Below are positions 1-6,840 of a stretch of 13,619 nt of DNA, in pieces. A program made the translations under genes and the position numbers. The notes below the pieces were generated by a model. It was not told the DNA's origin, ran no database searches, and was given only the letters and a program-made list of their open reading frames with translations. The first letter of the stretch is position 1. Every line of letters begins with the position of its first letter. The stretch is from Alphaproteobacteria bacterium (GTDB lineage Bacteria; Pseudomonadota; Alphaproteobacteria; Rhizobiales; Hyphomicrobiaceae), in contig JAJRRE010000232.1 of NCBI GenBank assembly GCA_024279745.1, forward strand, positions 1 through 13,619, written 5' to 3'.

Positions 1-243
1 GATGGTCATACTGGCGCGCGCAAGCCGGGCGATATCGGATTTGCAACCTTGCGCGGCGGCTCGGTGATTGGCGAGCATACGGTGATGTTCGTCTCTGATG
101 TCGAGCGGATTGAACTAACTCATCGGTCCGCCGATCGCGGGATTTATGCCAGGGGTGCGGTCAAAGCCGCTTTGTGGGGATTCAACAAGGGCGCGCCGAA
201 AGGCCCGGGTCTATTTTCAATGATGGATGTGCTGGGACTCTAA
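1..243 (+). CDS. dapB: 4-hydroxy-tetrahydrodipicolinate reductase, C-terminal part
   Basis: DapB reduces 4-hydroxy-tetrahydrodipicolinate with NAD(P)H in the diaminopimelate/lysine pathway in the cytoplasm. Only the last 80 codons are present, open from base 1 to the TAA at 241-243. They read DGHTGARKPGDIGFATLRGG, then GEHTVMF, an E-x-I-E-L-T-H-R segment and SADRGIYARGAVKAALW. This is the conserved end of the DapB C-terminal domain, where the GEHTV and GA(V/L)KAA stretches contribute to substrate binding and tetramer contacts. The N-terminal Rossmann domain lies outside the window. The gene converges on the acetyltransferase that ends at 315. I see no clear terminator hairpin in the 71 bases between them. 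Confidence 0.9.
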   Translation, partial: DGHTGARKPGDIGFATLRGGSVIGEHTVMFVSDVERIELTHRSADRGIYARGAVKAALWGFNKGAPKGPGLFSMMDVLGL

Positions 244-314
244 TTCCGGTATCGATTGAATATGGTGCCGATAGCCAATTGGTATTAGAAACGATAAACC
301 AAACTCTTTAGCGA

Positions 315-800
315 CTATGCTTTCAGCCGCTTTTCAAGCACAGGCAATAGCCGTCCAGGAATTGAGCCCGACGGTGTGTCACCAATTTTGCGGCACCCCA
401 TTGCGTGATAAAACGGCACAGCGTTCGGGTCGCTATCCACCAAAATGCGCTGCAGGTTCGCCTCCCAGGCGCGAATTTCCAGCGTCTGCCAAAGCTGGCG
501 ACCAAGCCCGGAGCCTTGCGCAGCCGGTTCGATAAACAGGGCCTCAACAATTGCCGCATTGTCCTTTGTGCCGAACTGCACAAAACCGCCAATTTGCCCA
601 GCCTCAGTTTCGCCCAGCCAAGTGTCGCCTGCTGCTATCGCCGCCCCGTCAACGGATAACTCCTCAACACATTGCGCCATGAAGGTCGCGTCATAGCCAT
701 TGGATGCTTTTGAGCGCAGGGCCAGCGCGGTCAATAATTCGGCTTCGCTGACTTTGGCGTTGCGAATTTTCCACTCAGTTTGATTGCGCTGCTGATTCAC
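315..800 (-). CDS. GNAT family N-acetyltransferase
   Basis: The 161-residue protein has the length and layout of a single GNAT domain, which transfers acetyl from acetyl-CoA to an amine. The acetyl-CoA binding motif A is seen around residues 89-105: a beta strand ending in ALFIEPAAQGSGLG, with Q-x-x-G-x-G as the pyrophosphate loop. A late YHAMGCRKIGD segment matches the usual motif B region, FY..xGF-like. The N-terminal third (WKIRNAKVSEAELLTALALR) resembles the substrate-side helices of the family. The start is GTG at 798-800; no strong Shine-Dalgarno is visible, so the start is less sure than the frame. A possible promoter lies at 857-885. The substrate cannot be told from the sequence. It is a single gene, separated from the cytochrome operon upstream by that operon's terminator. 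Confidence 0.85.
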   Translation of the reverse strand: MNQQRNQTEWKIRNAKVSEAELLTALALRSKASNGYDATFMAQCVEELSVDGAAIAAGDTWLGETEAGQIGGFVQFGTKDNAAIVEALFIEPAAQGSGLGRQLWQTLEIRAWEANLQRILVDSDPNAVPFYHAMGCRKIGDTPSGSIPGRLLPVLEKRLKA

Positions 801-856
801 GGAAGCTGTTTCTTTCGCTTATTCTATGATTTAGACTGCGCCGCATTTGTCATTCG

Positions 857-885
857 AGCATAGCTCAGCACTTTATCATTGTCAG
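857..885 (-). promoter_or_regulatory. Candidate sigma-70-type promoter for the acetyltransferase
   Basis: On the minus strand CTGACA (880-885) and TATGCT (857-862) are separated by 17 bases. They match the -35 and -10 consensus at five and four of six positions. The site lies between the terminator of the cytochrome operon and the GTG start at 800, leaving a leader of about 50 bases. The call rests only on these hexamers and on position. Confidence 0.3.
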
Positions 886-896
886 CGAGGCGACGC

Positions 897-937
897 AAAA
901 AAACCGGCGCCCTAATTTAAATTAAAGGACACCGGTT
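897..937 (-). terminator. Rho-independent terminator of the SHP/DHC operon
   Basis: Read on the minus strand, AACCGGTGTCCT and AGGGCGCCGGTT form a stem of about 12 pairs; the two C/A mismatches of the plus strand become G-U pairs in this transcript. The loop is AT-rich and the stem is followed directly by seven U (plus-strand A run 897-903). It lies 57 bases past the DHC stop codon. The wobble pairs and the U-tract both point to minus-strand use. Confidence 0.85.
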
Positions 938-993
938 ACTATTATAGTCGGCCAGGCACGATGCGCCAAACGAGAACCGAATAACGCGCTGCA

Positions 994-1431
994 TCAATCG
1001 TCGTCATAATAGCCTTTATCTGCGCCGCGATGACAGGCGGTACAGTTCGACATTGTACCCGCACGGCGTTTGGCGCGGCGTGAGACTTCGTGATTATGCT
1101 CGCGCACGAACCAGCGCAATTTGGTGATCCGCAAAGGCGGCTGACCCTTTTTGCGCCGACGTTTGCGCCCTGCGTGCTTCACCAGATAATTGGTAATCGC
1201 GACAGCATCTTTTTCGTCCACCGACGCATCATCACCGAAATGGTTCTCCAGATCGTCCATGATGATCCGCCAGGATTCTGCCGGTAAAAAGCTCGGCTGG
1301 AACGCCATATGGCACTCGCCGCATTCCGACTTCACCAATTTGTTTTTTATTCTGCGCGCCTGACTTTCGTCAACCGTAACGGCCGCGCCGACAAACGCGA
1401 TCAGGGCCGTGAGTATAAGTGTTCGTTTCAA
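994..1431 (-). CDS. dhc: Diheme cytochrome c (DHC family)
   Basis: A 145-residue periplasmic diheme cytochrome c, the electron donor to SHP in the R. sphaeroides system. A signal peptide covers residues 1-25 (KRT, hydrophobic core, cut after ESQA). Haem sites are CGECH at 37-41 and CTACH at 130-134. Between them is the family segment F-x-P-S-F-L-P-x-x-S-W, then HFGDDASVDE, as in Pfam DHC proteins. Residues 88-97 form a very basic patch (GRKRRRKKGQ). The gene starts at TTG (1429-1431), preceded at seven bases by AGGAG, so the rare start is well supported. It is the last gene of the operon, 51 bases after SHP, and is followed by a terminator. Its haem domain is clearly related to the C-terminal domain of the cytochrome b at 2167-3474. 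Confidence 0.92.
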   Translation of the reverse strand: MKRTLILTALIAFVGAAVTVDESQARRIKNKLVKSECGECHMAFQPSFLPAESWRIIMDDLENHFGDDASVDEKDAVAITNYLVKHAGRKRRRKKGQPPLRITKLRWFVREHNHEVSRRAKRRAGTMSNCTACHRGADKGYYDDD

Positions 1432-1482
1432 CGACTTACTCCTTTTGTATATTTCATTAAAGTTCTACCGAAGCTCAGCGTT

Positions 1483-1905
1483 TTACTGGCCCATCATGTA
1501 AACCAGGAAGTCACCTTTTTCCTGCGGTGAACATTCGCGGCCCAAAACGGAGCGGCAATTGCGGCGGAACCATTTTTTCACTTTTTTCAGTTCGCTATAA
1601 CGGTCTTTGGTTTTAGACAAAGCCATCGGTGCAATTTTTTTATTGGCGTGCGTTCTACCTGATTTCAAAGGCGATTTTGTATGGCATGAGGTGCAGGACG
1701 GTGATTTAGGTTTGCCGCCGGTATGCTTGGCCATAAAAAATTCTTTACCGCGATCTGCGGAGAACGTCACATCAGCGCCCGCCAAATCCTGATAATGTTT
1801 TAAAATTTGATCCTGAGCCGGGCCCGCGGCCGCTGGAGCCGGGGTCAACACAAACGACAGATACAACACCGCAAGCACTGCGCTCACACCATTCCATGAT
1901 TTCAT
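1483..1905 (-). CDS. shp: SHP-type high-spin cytochrome c (DUF1924)
   Basis: A 140-residue secreted monohaem cytochrome c of the sphaeroides haem protein family (DUF1924). Family members bind O2 and NO at a haem whose sixth ligand is an asparagine that swings away. The signal peptide runs to about residue 27 (TPAPAAAG). The haem site CTSCH is at 71-75. The C-terminal block KKWFRRNCRSVLGREC holds Asn116 next to Cys117, with Cys125 as the likely disulfide partner; this is the arrangement expected for the Asn haem ligand. The spacing from haem site to Asn (about 41 residues) agrees with the family as I know it. The start ATG follows AGAGG at nine bases. It sits between the cytochrome b and DHC genes on the same strand, the standard SHP neighbourhood. 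The physiological role of SHP is unsettled; reduction of oxygen species or nitric oxide has been suggested. Confidence 0.9.
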   Translation of the reverse strand: MKSWNGVSAVLAVLYLSFVLTPAPAAAGPAQDQILKHYQDLAGADVTFSADRGKEFFMAKHTGGKPKSPSCTSCHTKSPLKSGRTHANKKIAPMALSKTKDRYSELKKVKKWFRRNCRSVLGRECSPQEKGDFLVYMMGQ

Positions 1906-1984
1906 TTTTTGTTTCCTCTAAGGTTTCAATTTGACGATCTGCCAAACTGTTAATTTTCTGATAAATGCGGTTGTTTACTTTGCC

Positions 1985-2219
1985 CTACTCCCTCGCAACA
2001 TCACCATTCTTGGGATCTTGTTCGTGCATGGTATCGCTTGGTATGACACCGCTTGATAAAAGTGCTGGTTGAACCGCCATGCTGGAAGTAAAGTTGCTGG
2101 CTTTATGATTGATCTTGTTCAACTCTGGTTGCGGAATTGCGATATTGACATCGTCGAAATGACCGCTCATCGCATCTTTGTGGCAGGCAACACAATTGCC
2201 TTTGGTGCCGATCTTTTTT
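1985..2219 (-). pseudogene. Displaced C-terminal part of the cytochrome b-DHC fusion (second haem site)
   Basis: In the -1 frame relative to the preceding ORF, this stretch reads KKIGTKGNCVACHKDAM, then SGHFDDVNIAIPQPELNK and about 40 further residues to the TAG at 1985-1987. NCVACH is the second haem site expected for a DHC domain (compare NCTACH in the stand-alone DHC). Adding one A to the A6 run (plus-strand T6, 2214-2219) would join the frames and give one protein of 496 residues. No independent start codon with a ribosome binding site serves this piece. It may be a true disruption, a sequencing or assembly error at a homopolymer, or a recoding site: after the AAA codon, a one-base slip back leads to AAG ATC. 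The stop lies 79 bases before the SHP start, normal for an operon. Confidence 0.8.
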
Positions 2220-3474
2220 GCGCGAACACGGATTTGCCGATGTCCTTGTGGCGGCGCTGCCAATAGGGCGTGGCGGTAATTGTGATCGGGTTCTTGGTTG
2301 CAACCTGGCGCAGATTATTCGCTGCCTCGCTGTCCCATTTATCCGATGCATAGCGCCTAAGAAATGCGTAAACTTCTTTTGCTGACTCATCGTCAAGCGA
2401 CGCGTCTTCGCCAAAATGATCTTCAAGCCCCGCCATTAACTTCTTCCACGAACTGCCCGGCAGCAGACTTGGATGATAGGCTTGATGACAATCACCACAT
2501 TCGCTGGCATAGGTTTTATTTGCCGGCATGGCGACATACCCATTCGGCGGCGTTTTCAACAAGGCCCAGGCGGCGCCGCTGCCCGCCAATAAGACCATCA
2601 ACACAGTTGAGATTGCACGGGCCCAAACTCGCTTTGCAGGCGGTAACTCGCGTTGATTAACGGCGCTGGTGTCGGCGTGTCCAACGCAGGATTGCGCGTG
2701 TACTGGCGAGACGGATTTTCGTCCATCAATCATGGCCCGCACCAGATTTTCGCGACTAAGTAGACTTTCGATCAACACGCCAACCAAATGCGCGCCGATT
2801 AATCCAAGCAGGCCAAATGCCAGTATTTCATGGAATTCCACGGCGCCAGACCCGGTGGCAAAGGAAACATATCCAGCCAGAACGCCGATGTTTTCCTGCC
2901 CGCCGAGGATGATCAATCCGCTAACGGTCAAAGCGATCAATGTGCCGAGCAATGTAAACACCATCAGGGCGCCTGCCGGGTTGTGTCCCTTATAATGTCC
3001 CGGTTTTTTCTGCGCCAGGGCTCGCAAATGTGCAAGCGTCTCGTCGACGGGGAAAATGAAACTGCGAAAACGCGCGTAAAACGTTCCCCACAATCCCCAA
3101 AGAACACGGAAAATCACAAGGAAACCGATCGTGTAACCGGCCCAGCTATGGACATCCAGCCACCATTCCGGCGCCAGGAACCCAGTTATTGCCGCCACGG
3201 TAACGGCGCCGACCAATAGCCAATGGAATAGTCTGAGTGGCAGATCCCAAATGAGCATGGCGCCTGCGGTTGATGCTGATTTTGATTTTTCTAAACTGGT
3301 GTTGGCGTTGGCGTTGGCGTATGCAGATACTACAAACGCTGTTGTGCCAGCTGCTTGCCCTGTTTGTTGCTCAGGTGAGTGCGACAATTTGGTCTGCATA
3401 TTGGCGCGGCGCGTGGGCGCCTCGGCGTCAGAACGCAGCGTGCCGTTGTCTTTACTGCCCATCGTTGTGTGCAT
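2167..3474 (-). CDS. Cytochrome b561-type membrane protein fused to a diheme cytochrome c domain, frameshifted
   Basis: A 435-residue ORF. Residues 74-250 form a four-helix b-type cytochrome of the b561/Ni-hydrogenase type: WDLPLRLFHW opens helix 1, and His84, His109, His215 and His229 are candidates for the two haem b sites. A fifth helix (about 283-306) leads to a periplasmic domain with CGDCH at 326-330 and S-L-L-P-G-S-S-W, matching the DHC family. The likely role is to pass electrons from quinol to SHP and DHC. The second haem site is missing from this frame: after VFAQK the ORF runs into an unrelated tail and stops at 2167, while NCVACH lies in the -1 frame (separate entry). The first 72 residues are low-complexity, including ANANANT, and not typical; ATG at 3258 (M73) is an alternative start nearer to the b561 domain. 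Upstream of 3474 is a GGAAGGTGGGG stretch, rather far from the ATG. Confidence 0.85.
   Translation of the reverse strand: MHTTMGSKDNGTLRSDAEAPTRRANMQTKLSHSPEQQTGQAAGTTAFVVSAYANANANTSLEKSKSASTAGAMLIWDLPLRLFHWLLVGAVTVAAITGFLAPEWWLDVHSWAGYTIGFLVIFRVLWGLWGTFYARFRSFIFPVDETLAHLRALAQKKPGHYKGHNPAGALMVFTLLGTLIALTVSGLIILGGQENIGVLAGYVSFATGSGAVEFHEILAFGLLGLIGAHLVGVLIESLLSRENLVRAMIDGRKSVSPVHAQSCVGHADTSAVNQRELPPAKRVWARAISTVLMVLLAGSGAAWALLKTPPNGYVAMPANKTYASECGDCHQAYHPSLLPGSSWKKLMAGLEDHFGEDASLDDESAKEVYAFLRRYASDKWDSEAANNLRQVATKNPITITATPYWQRRHKDIGKSVFAQKRSAPKAIVLPATKMR
3301..3318. repeat. (GTTGGC)3 hexanucleotide repeat
   Basis: Three perfect GTTGGC units lie inside the 5' part of the cytochrome b ORF and encode the ANANANT stretch on the minus strand. 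It is an in-frame hexamer, so gain or loss of units would alter length without breaking the frame. It falls in the N-terminal extension that may not be translated. Confidence 0.8.
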
Positions 3475-3509
3475 TTAAAAGGCCCCACCTTCCCAAACCC
3501 GTCTGCAAA

Positions 3510-3530
3510 ATTGCTGCACTATTCAGCAAT
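3510..3530 (-). promoter_or_regulatory. Perfect 7-bp inverted repeat in the leader of the cytochrome operon
   Basis: ATTGCTG and CAGCAAT flank a 7-base spacer (CACTATT). It lies 36 bases before the ATG at 3474, so it could be a hairpin in the mRNA leader or a protein binding site. There is no U-tract after it on the minus strand, so it does not look like a standard terminator. Confidence 0.4.
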
Positions 3531-3579
3531 GCACTTGCCAGCGCATGATAGCTTTTTGAAGCTTACAGAATGCTGAGAT

Positions 3580-3596
3580 CAGCTGTAATACAGCTG
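3580..3596. promoter_or_regulatory. Perfect 17-bp palindrome, candidate operator
   Basis: CAGCTGTA-A-TACAGCTG is an 8-bp perfect inverted repeat around one central base. It lies about 106 bases upstream of the cytochrome b start, in the promoter region of the SHP/DHC operon. The compact size and symmetry are those of a dimeric helix-turn-helix repressor site. The regulator is unknown and not evidently encoded next to it. Confidence 0.5.
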
Positions 3597-3659
3597 TATT
3601 GAAATTGGAAATCGACAACTTTTTTCCATTGAGCAGGAATTTTTGTCGGTCCAGCATTG

Positions 3660-3690
3660 GCCGCTAGCGGCAGCAGCAGCAGCAGCAGCA
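3660..3690. repeat. GC palindrome followed by a CAG trinucleotide run
   Basis: GCCGCTAGCGGC (3660-3671) is a perfect 12-bp palindrome. From 3671 it runs into six perfect CAG units plus CA. No gene is convincing here, so this is a non-coding microsatellite; trinucleotide runs of this kind are prone to slippage. Confidence 0.75.
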
Positions 3691-3762
3691 ACGCCGCAAA
3701 ATTCAACGGCATAAATAAAACAGCTGCAAATCCAAACAGGGTCAGGCTGGCAGGATCAGGCA

Positions 3763-3790
3763 GGCGGGGTCACGCGGGCGGGGTCACGCG
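3763..3790. repeat. 14-bp direct tandem repeat, two copies
   Basis: GGCGGGGTCACGCG occurs twice head to tail without change, within a G-rich stretch (about 3737-3800) that also repeats CAGG-like words. No coding function is apparent. Confidence 0.8.
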
Positions 3791-4153
3791 GGACGGAAGC
3801 GAGCGGTGGCCAGGCAGGGCCGCGCAACTGTTGCGCATCTGGCTTTTGGATGTGACCGCGAATTTTAACAGGCTTGACCTTACAAAGCGCTTACGCAGAA
3901 CTAGGCTTATTCAATTTGCGATTGTACTACGTTGAAATTACTCCAACCTTATTTTTAATTCGCGCGGCGCCGGTTAATTCAGATGTGCAGGTTTCAATCT
4001 CCTACTTATTGCTGAGGGAAATTAATAATTTTACAAAACAAAGATTAATCAAATTATTAAAATGTATATATCCAGGCTCAACGCTTTATAAGCCATTCTA
4101 TGAGCATATACTCGATAGAGTGACCGGGCAGTTGGAATTGGAACAAGAATACT

Positions 4154-6166
4154 ATGTGTGGCATTGCAGGCGAGATCGCCCTTACAAAATTTGTTCCTGC
4201 CAACCTTGAGCGATCCTGGCCGATGATCGACGCCATTTTGCATCGCGGGCCAGACGATTGCCGCGGCTGGCTGGAAGGTGATAACCGCGCCGTTTTCTTG
4301 CATTCGCGTTTATCGATTGTCGATCTGGCCCATGGCCGCCAGCCAATGCACAGCTCTTGCGGGCAGGTCACGATTGTTTTTAACGGCGAAATATACGGTT
4401 TTAAACGCCTGCGCGATGAGTTGGGCGAGGGCGGTTACCGCTTTCATTCAACCAGCGATACCGAGGTTCTTCTTGCGCTGTACTTACGCGATGGCGCAGA
4501 CTTCGTTGCCCGGCTGGAGGGCGAATTTGCCTTTGTCATGTTCGATGCACGCGACAAAACTTTCCTGATTGCCCGCGACCGATTTGGCGTGAAACCACTT
4601 TTCTATGCCATTCGCGATGGTTTGTTCCTGTTTGGGTCCGAAATCAAGTCCCTGCTCGCACACCCGATGATTGAGCGGCGCTTTGATTTAGAGGTTTTAA
4701 ACCGGCGCATTCACGGCGTGTTACTACCCGATGAGACCATGTTTGCCGGCGTTAAATCCGTCCTGCCCGGTTCAATGATGTTGATAGACGCGGCGGGCGA
4801 CATCGTTACACGCCGCCATGCAATTCTCGACCCGCAGCAGGTCGGCAGCTCTCATCTGGACCCGACCGGCGCGCAAGATGCTTTTGAAGAAGCCTTTAGT
4901 TCGGCTGTTCGGGACCGGCTGCACGGCGACGTGGATGTTGGTGTTTATCTTTCCGGCGGTGTTGATTCTAATTTACTTGGCGCCGTCATGCGCGAAAACT
5001 CAAGCGCCGACCATACCGCCTTTACCATCGGGTTTAACGAAGCGGGATATGGCGAAGCGGATGACGCTGCATTTGCCGCGCGAAAGTTTGGCTTTGCCCA
5101 CGACATCGAACCGGTTGGCGAAGGTGATCTGGATCATCACTTTGCCCGCTCGATCTGGCATAACGAATCTAATGTGGTCAACACCCACGGAACTGCGAAA
5201 CTATGTCTGTCCGGCCGCGCGTCGAAACGGGTAAAGGTTATTTTATCGGGCGAGGGCGCCGACGAAATTCATGGCGGCTATGCCTATTATCGTCATGCGC
5301 AATTATTGTCCGCCGTGCAGGACAAAGCCGGGCGCCGGGCGATGAAAGAATTTTTGTCCCATAACGGGCCTGAGGATGGCGTACTGACATTAGCCACAGC
5401 CGCCAAACGCAACAGGCTTGCTGGCGCCTCGAATGCCGGCATTCCATATGCAGCACAGCGTGCAGCAATCTTCGAAGATCTGATGAAGAACATGCTCAAC
5501 CGGGATTTTGCAGCCGCGACCATGAGTAATCCAGCCGGCCAGCTTCTCGATTGGATCGACCTTAATCACCCTGGTGCCCGGCGTCTCGATGATATGAGCC
5601 TGTCGCGCTATACCTCGGCGGTTACGGAAATGGCGATTTATAATCTGTCCTTCTTAGGCGACCGCTCGGAAATGGCCAATAGTATCGAAGGGCGCTTGCC
5701 GTTTCTCGACAAGCGTGTGGTTGATCTTTTGTGGAGCCTGCCGGCGCATTATCATGTCGGCAAACAAAGCAAAACCTTGATCCGCGGCGCGCTGGCCAAA
5801 AGAATGCCGCCGCGTGTCGCCAATCGTTATAAGAGGATTTTCGTCGCCCCGTCTTCGGCCGGCAAGGGACTGTTTGACGGCGAGCAGGCAAGGCGCTGGT
5901 TGTCGCCGGACGCGGTAAAAGCGGCAGGAGTATTTCGTCCAGTTTCCGTTCAAGCCATGCGCCGACTACACAGTGTTTTGCCTTTTGGCTCAAGCTTCCG
6001 CAAAGTTGCTGAAAGCTTTTTAATGACTGTGTTGTCGGTTCATATCCTCGATGATTTGTTTATCAAAAATTTCGATTCGAGCCTTGAAACCTATGCCTGC
6101 CGACGCGCCCAAACAATCGAACAGCCCCCTCAGTCCGCCCTTACAAATCGCCAATGTCTGGGCTGA
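4154..6166 (+). CDS. asnB: Glutamine-hydrolysing asparagine synthetase (AsnB type)
   Basis: A 670-residue class II glutamine amidotransferase that makes asparagine, or amidates a related carboxylate, from ATP and glutamine in the cytoplasm. The start is fixed by the catalytic Cys2 (MCGIAGE). Glutaminase residues follow: HRGPDD at 30-35, Arg52 in HSRLSIVD, FNGEIYG at 77-82, SDTEV at 101-105 with Asp102. The synthetase domain has the ATP pyrophosphatase loop SGGVDS at 267-272 and SGEGADEIHGGY at 365-376. At 670 residues it is longer than E. coli AsnB (about 554). Many AsnB paralogues of this length serve surface polysaccharide, peptide or natural product pathways, so amide formation on asparagine is likely but not proven. 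No strong Shine-Dalgarno is seen. It stands alone and converges on the TetR gene with 39 bases between stops. Confidence 0.92.
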   Translation: MCGIAGEIALTKFVPANLERSWPMIDAILHRGPDDCRGWLEGDNRAVFLHSRLSIVDLAHGRQPMHSSCGQVTIVFNGEIYGFKRLRDELGEGGYRFHSTSDTEVLLALYLRDGADFVARLEGEFAFVMFDARDKTFLIARDRFGVKPLFYAIRDGLFLFGSEIKSLLAHPMIERRFDLEVLNRRIHGVLLPDETMFAGVKSVLPGSMMLIDAAGDIVTRRHAILDPQQVGSSHLDPTGAQDAFEEAFSSAVRDRLHGDVDVGVYLSGGVDSNLLGAVMRENSSADHTAFTIGFNEAGYGEADDAAFAARKFGFAHDIEPVGEGDLDHHFARSIWHNESNVVNTHGTAKLCLSGRASKRVKVILSGEGADEIHGGYAYYRHAQLLSAVQDKAGRRAMKEFLSHNGPEDGVLTLATAAKRNRLAGASNAGIPYAAQRAAIFEDLMKNMLNRDFAAATMSNPAGQLLDWIDLNHPGARRLDDMSLSRYTSAVTEMAIYNLSFLGDRSEMANSIEGRLPFLDKRVVDLLWSLPAHYHVGKQSKTLIRGALAKRMPPRVANRYKRIFVAPSSAGKGLFDGEQARRWLSPDAVKAAGVFRPVSVQAMRRLHSVLPFGSSFRKVAESFLMTVLSVHILDDLFIKNFDSSLETYACRRAQTIEQPPQSALTNRQCLG

Positions 6167-6205
6167 AACAAACGCCGTCAATTGGCGCGCAACCGTTATT
6201 TACTC

Positions 6206-6811
6206 TCAAGCTGTAACAGCAAATCCTGCCAGCTGTAGCTCCAGCAAACGCCGTCCTTCCTCGACCAGATCAAAGCTGCGCGCATTGAGCGACCAACGCA
6301 TAGCCAGGCCTTGGATCAGCGCCAAAATTAAATAAGCCGCATCATCGGCACTGAGGCCCGCCTTAAAACGCCCGGCGTCGATTTCCGCCTGAATCAGCTT
6401 GGCAAAGTGGCGCTGCCGGCTTGCGATCAGACCGGCGAAAAAAGCACGCAGTTTATCATTGCTGGCATGTAATTCGCGCGAGAACAAAATGGCAGGAATG
6501 GCCGGCGTCGTTTCCAAAAACCCAAGATGTCCACACACAAATTTGCGCAACTGGTCGACCGGCAAGCCGGCAATATTTTTATTGGCGGCGGCTTTCTCGC
6601 GCAGCATTTTGCCAATATGTTCTGCAACCGCATCCCAGATATCTGCTTTGGTGGGAAAATGGCGGAATATACCCGCCTGCGAAATGCCGACCTCGCGGGC
6701 TAATGCCTCCGTCGTTAACCGATCAGGCCCGATCTCCGCGGCCAGCCGCAACGCGGCTACGATGATTTCACTTTTACGCTCTGGCGCCGACTTTCTGGTG
6801 CGTGTCGCCAT
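6206..6811 (-). CDS. TetR/AcrR family transcriptional regulator
   Basis: A 201-residue protein with a typical N-terminal TetR DNA-binding domain: residues 12-60 hold RKSEIIVAALRLAAEIG, then LTTEALAREVGISQAGIFRHF as the helix-turn-helix, and PTKADIWDAVAEHI. The C-terminal part is a helical ligand and dimer domain with no recognisable ligand signature. It probably represses a nearby gene or operon until an inducer binds. The target is not known; the inverted repeat at 8628-8655 has the symmetry expected of a TetR-family operator but lies 1.8 kb away, so the link is a guess. The gene follows the small secreted protein on the same strand after 29 bases and may share its transcript. The ATG start at 6811 has only a distant AAGGGAA as ribosome binding site. 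Confidence 0.9.
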   Translation of the reverse strand: MATRTRKSAPERKSEIIVAALRLAAEIGPDRLTTEALAREVGISQAGIFRHFPTKADIWDAVAEHIGKMLREKAAANKNIAGLPVDQLRKFVCGHLGFLETTPAIPAILFSRELHASNDKLRAFFAGLIASRQRHFAKLIQAEIDAGRFKAGLSADDAAYLILALIQGLAMRWSLNARSFDLVEEGRRLLELQLAGFAVTA

Positions 6812-6840
6812 TGGTGCCGTTCATTTCCCTTAAAATTCTT

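Larger units (their letters stand above)
3475..4153. other. Long intergenic region between divergent cytochrome operon and asparagine synthetase
   Basis: No convincing gene in 679 bases. The open frames here (for example 3657-3935 and 3874-4209, plus) lack family signatures and ribosome binding sites, and the second overlaps the asparagine synthetase start. From left to right it holds a 7-bp hairpin (3510-3530), a perfect 17-bp palindrome (3580-3596), a GC palindrome plus CAG run (3660-3690), a G-rich stretch with a 14-bp tandem repeat (3763-3790), and an AT-rich stretch from about 3900 to 4110. It should hold the promoters of both flanking genes. I cannot pick convincing -35/-10 pairs. Confidence 0.6.

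Noticed and set aside
3657..3800. Possible CRISPR array because of short direct repeats
   Set aside because: Repeats are 3 and 14 bases long, directly adjacent, and without spacers of even length; no cas gene is present.
4019..4031. 13-bp AT palindrome AAATTAATAATTT before asnB
   Set aside because: It lies in DNA so AT-rich that such symmetry is expected by chance; not counted as an operator.
3874..4209. 111-codon plus-strand frame before the asparagine synthetase
   Set aside because: It runs through AT-rich intergenic DNA, overlaps the Cys2-defined start of asnB, and shows no domain.
6149..6187. Inverted repeat CGCCAAT ... ATTGGCG between asnB and the TetR gene
   Set aside because: The arms are separated by 25 bases, there is no U-tract, and one arm is inside coding sequence, so it is weak as a terminator.
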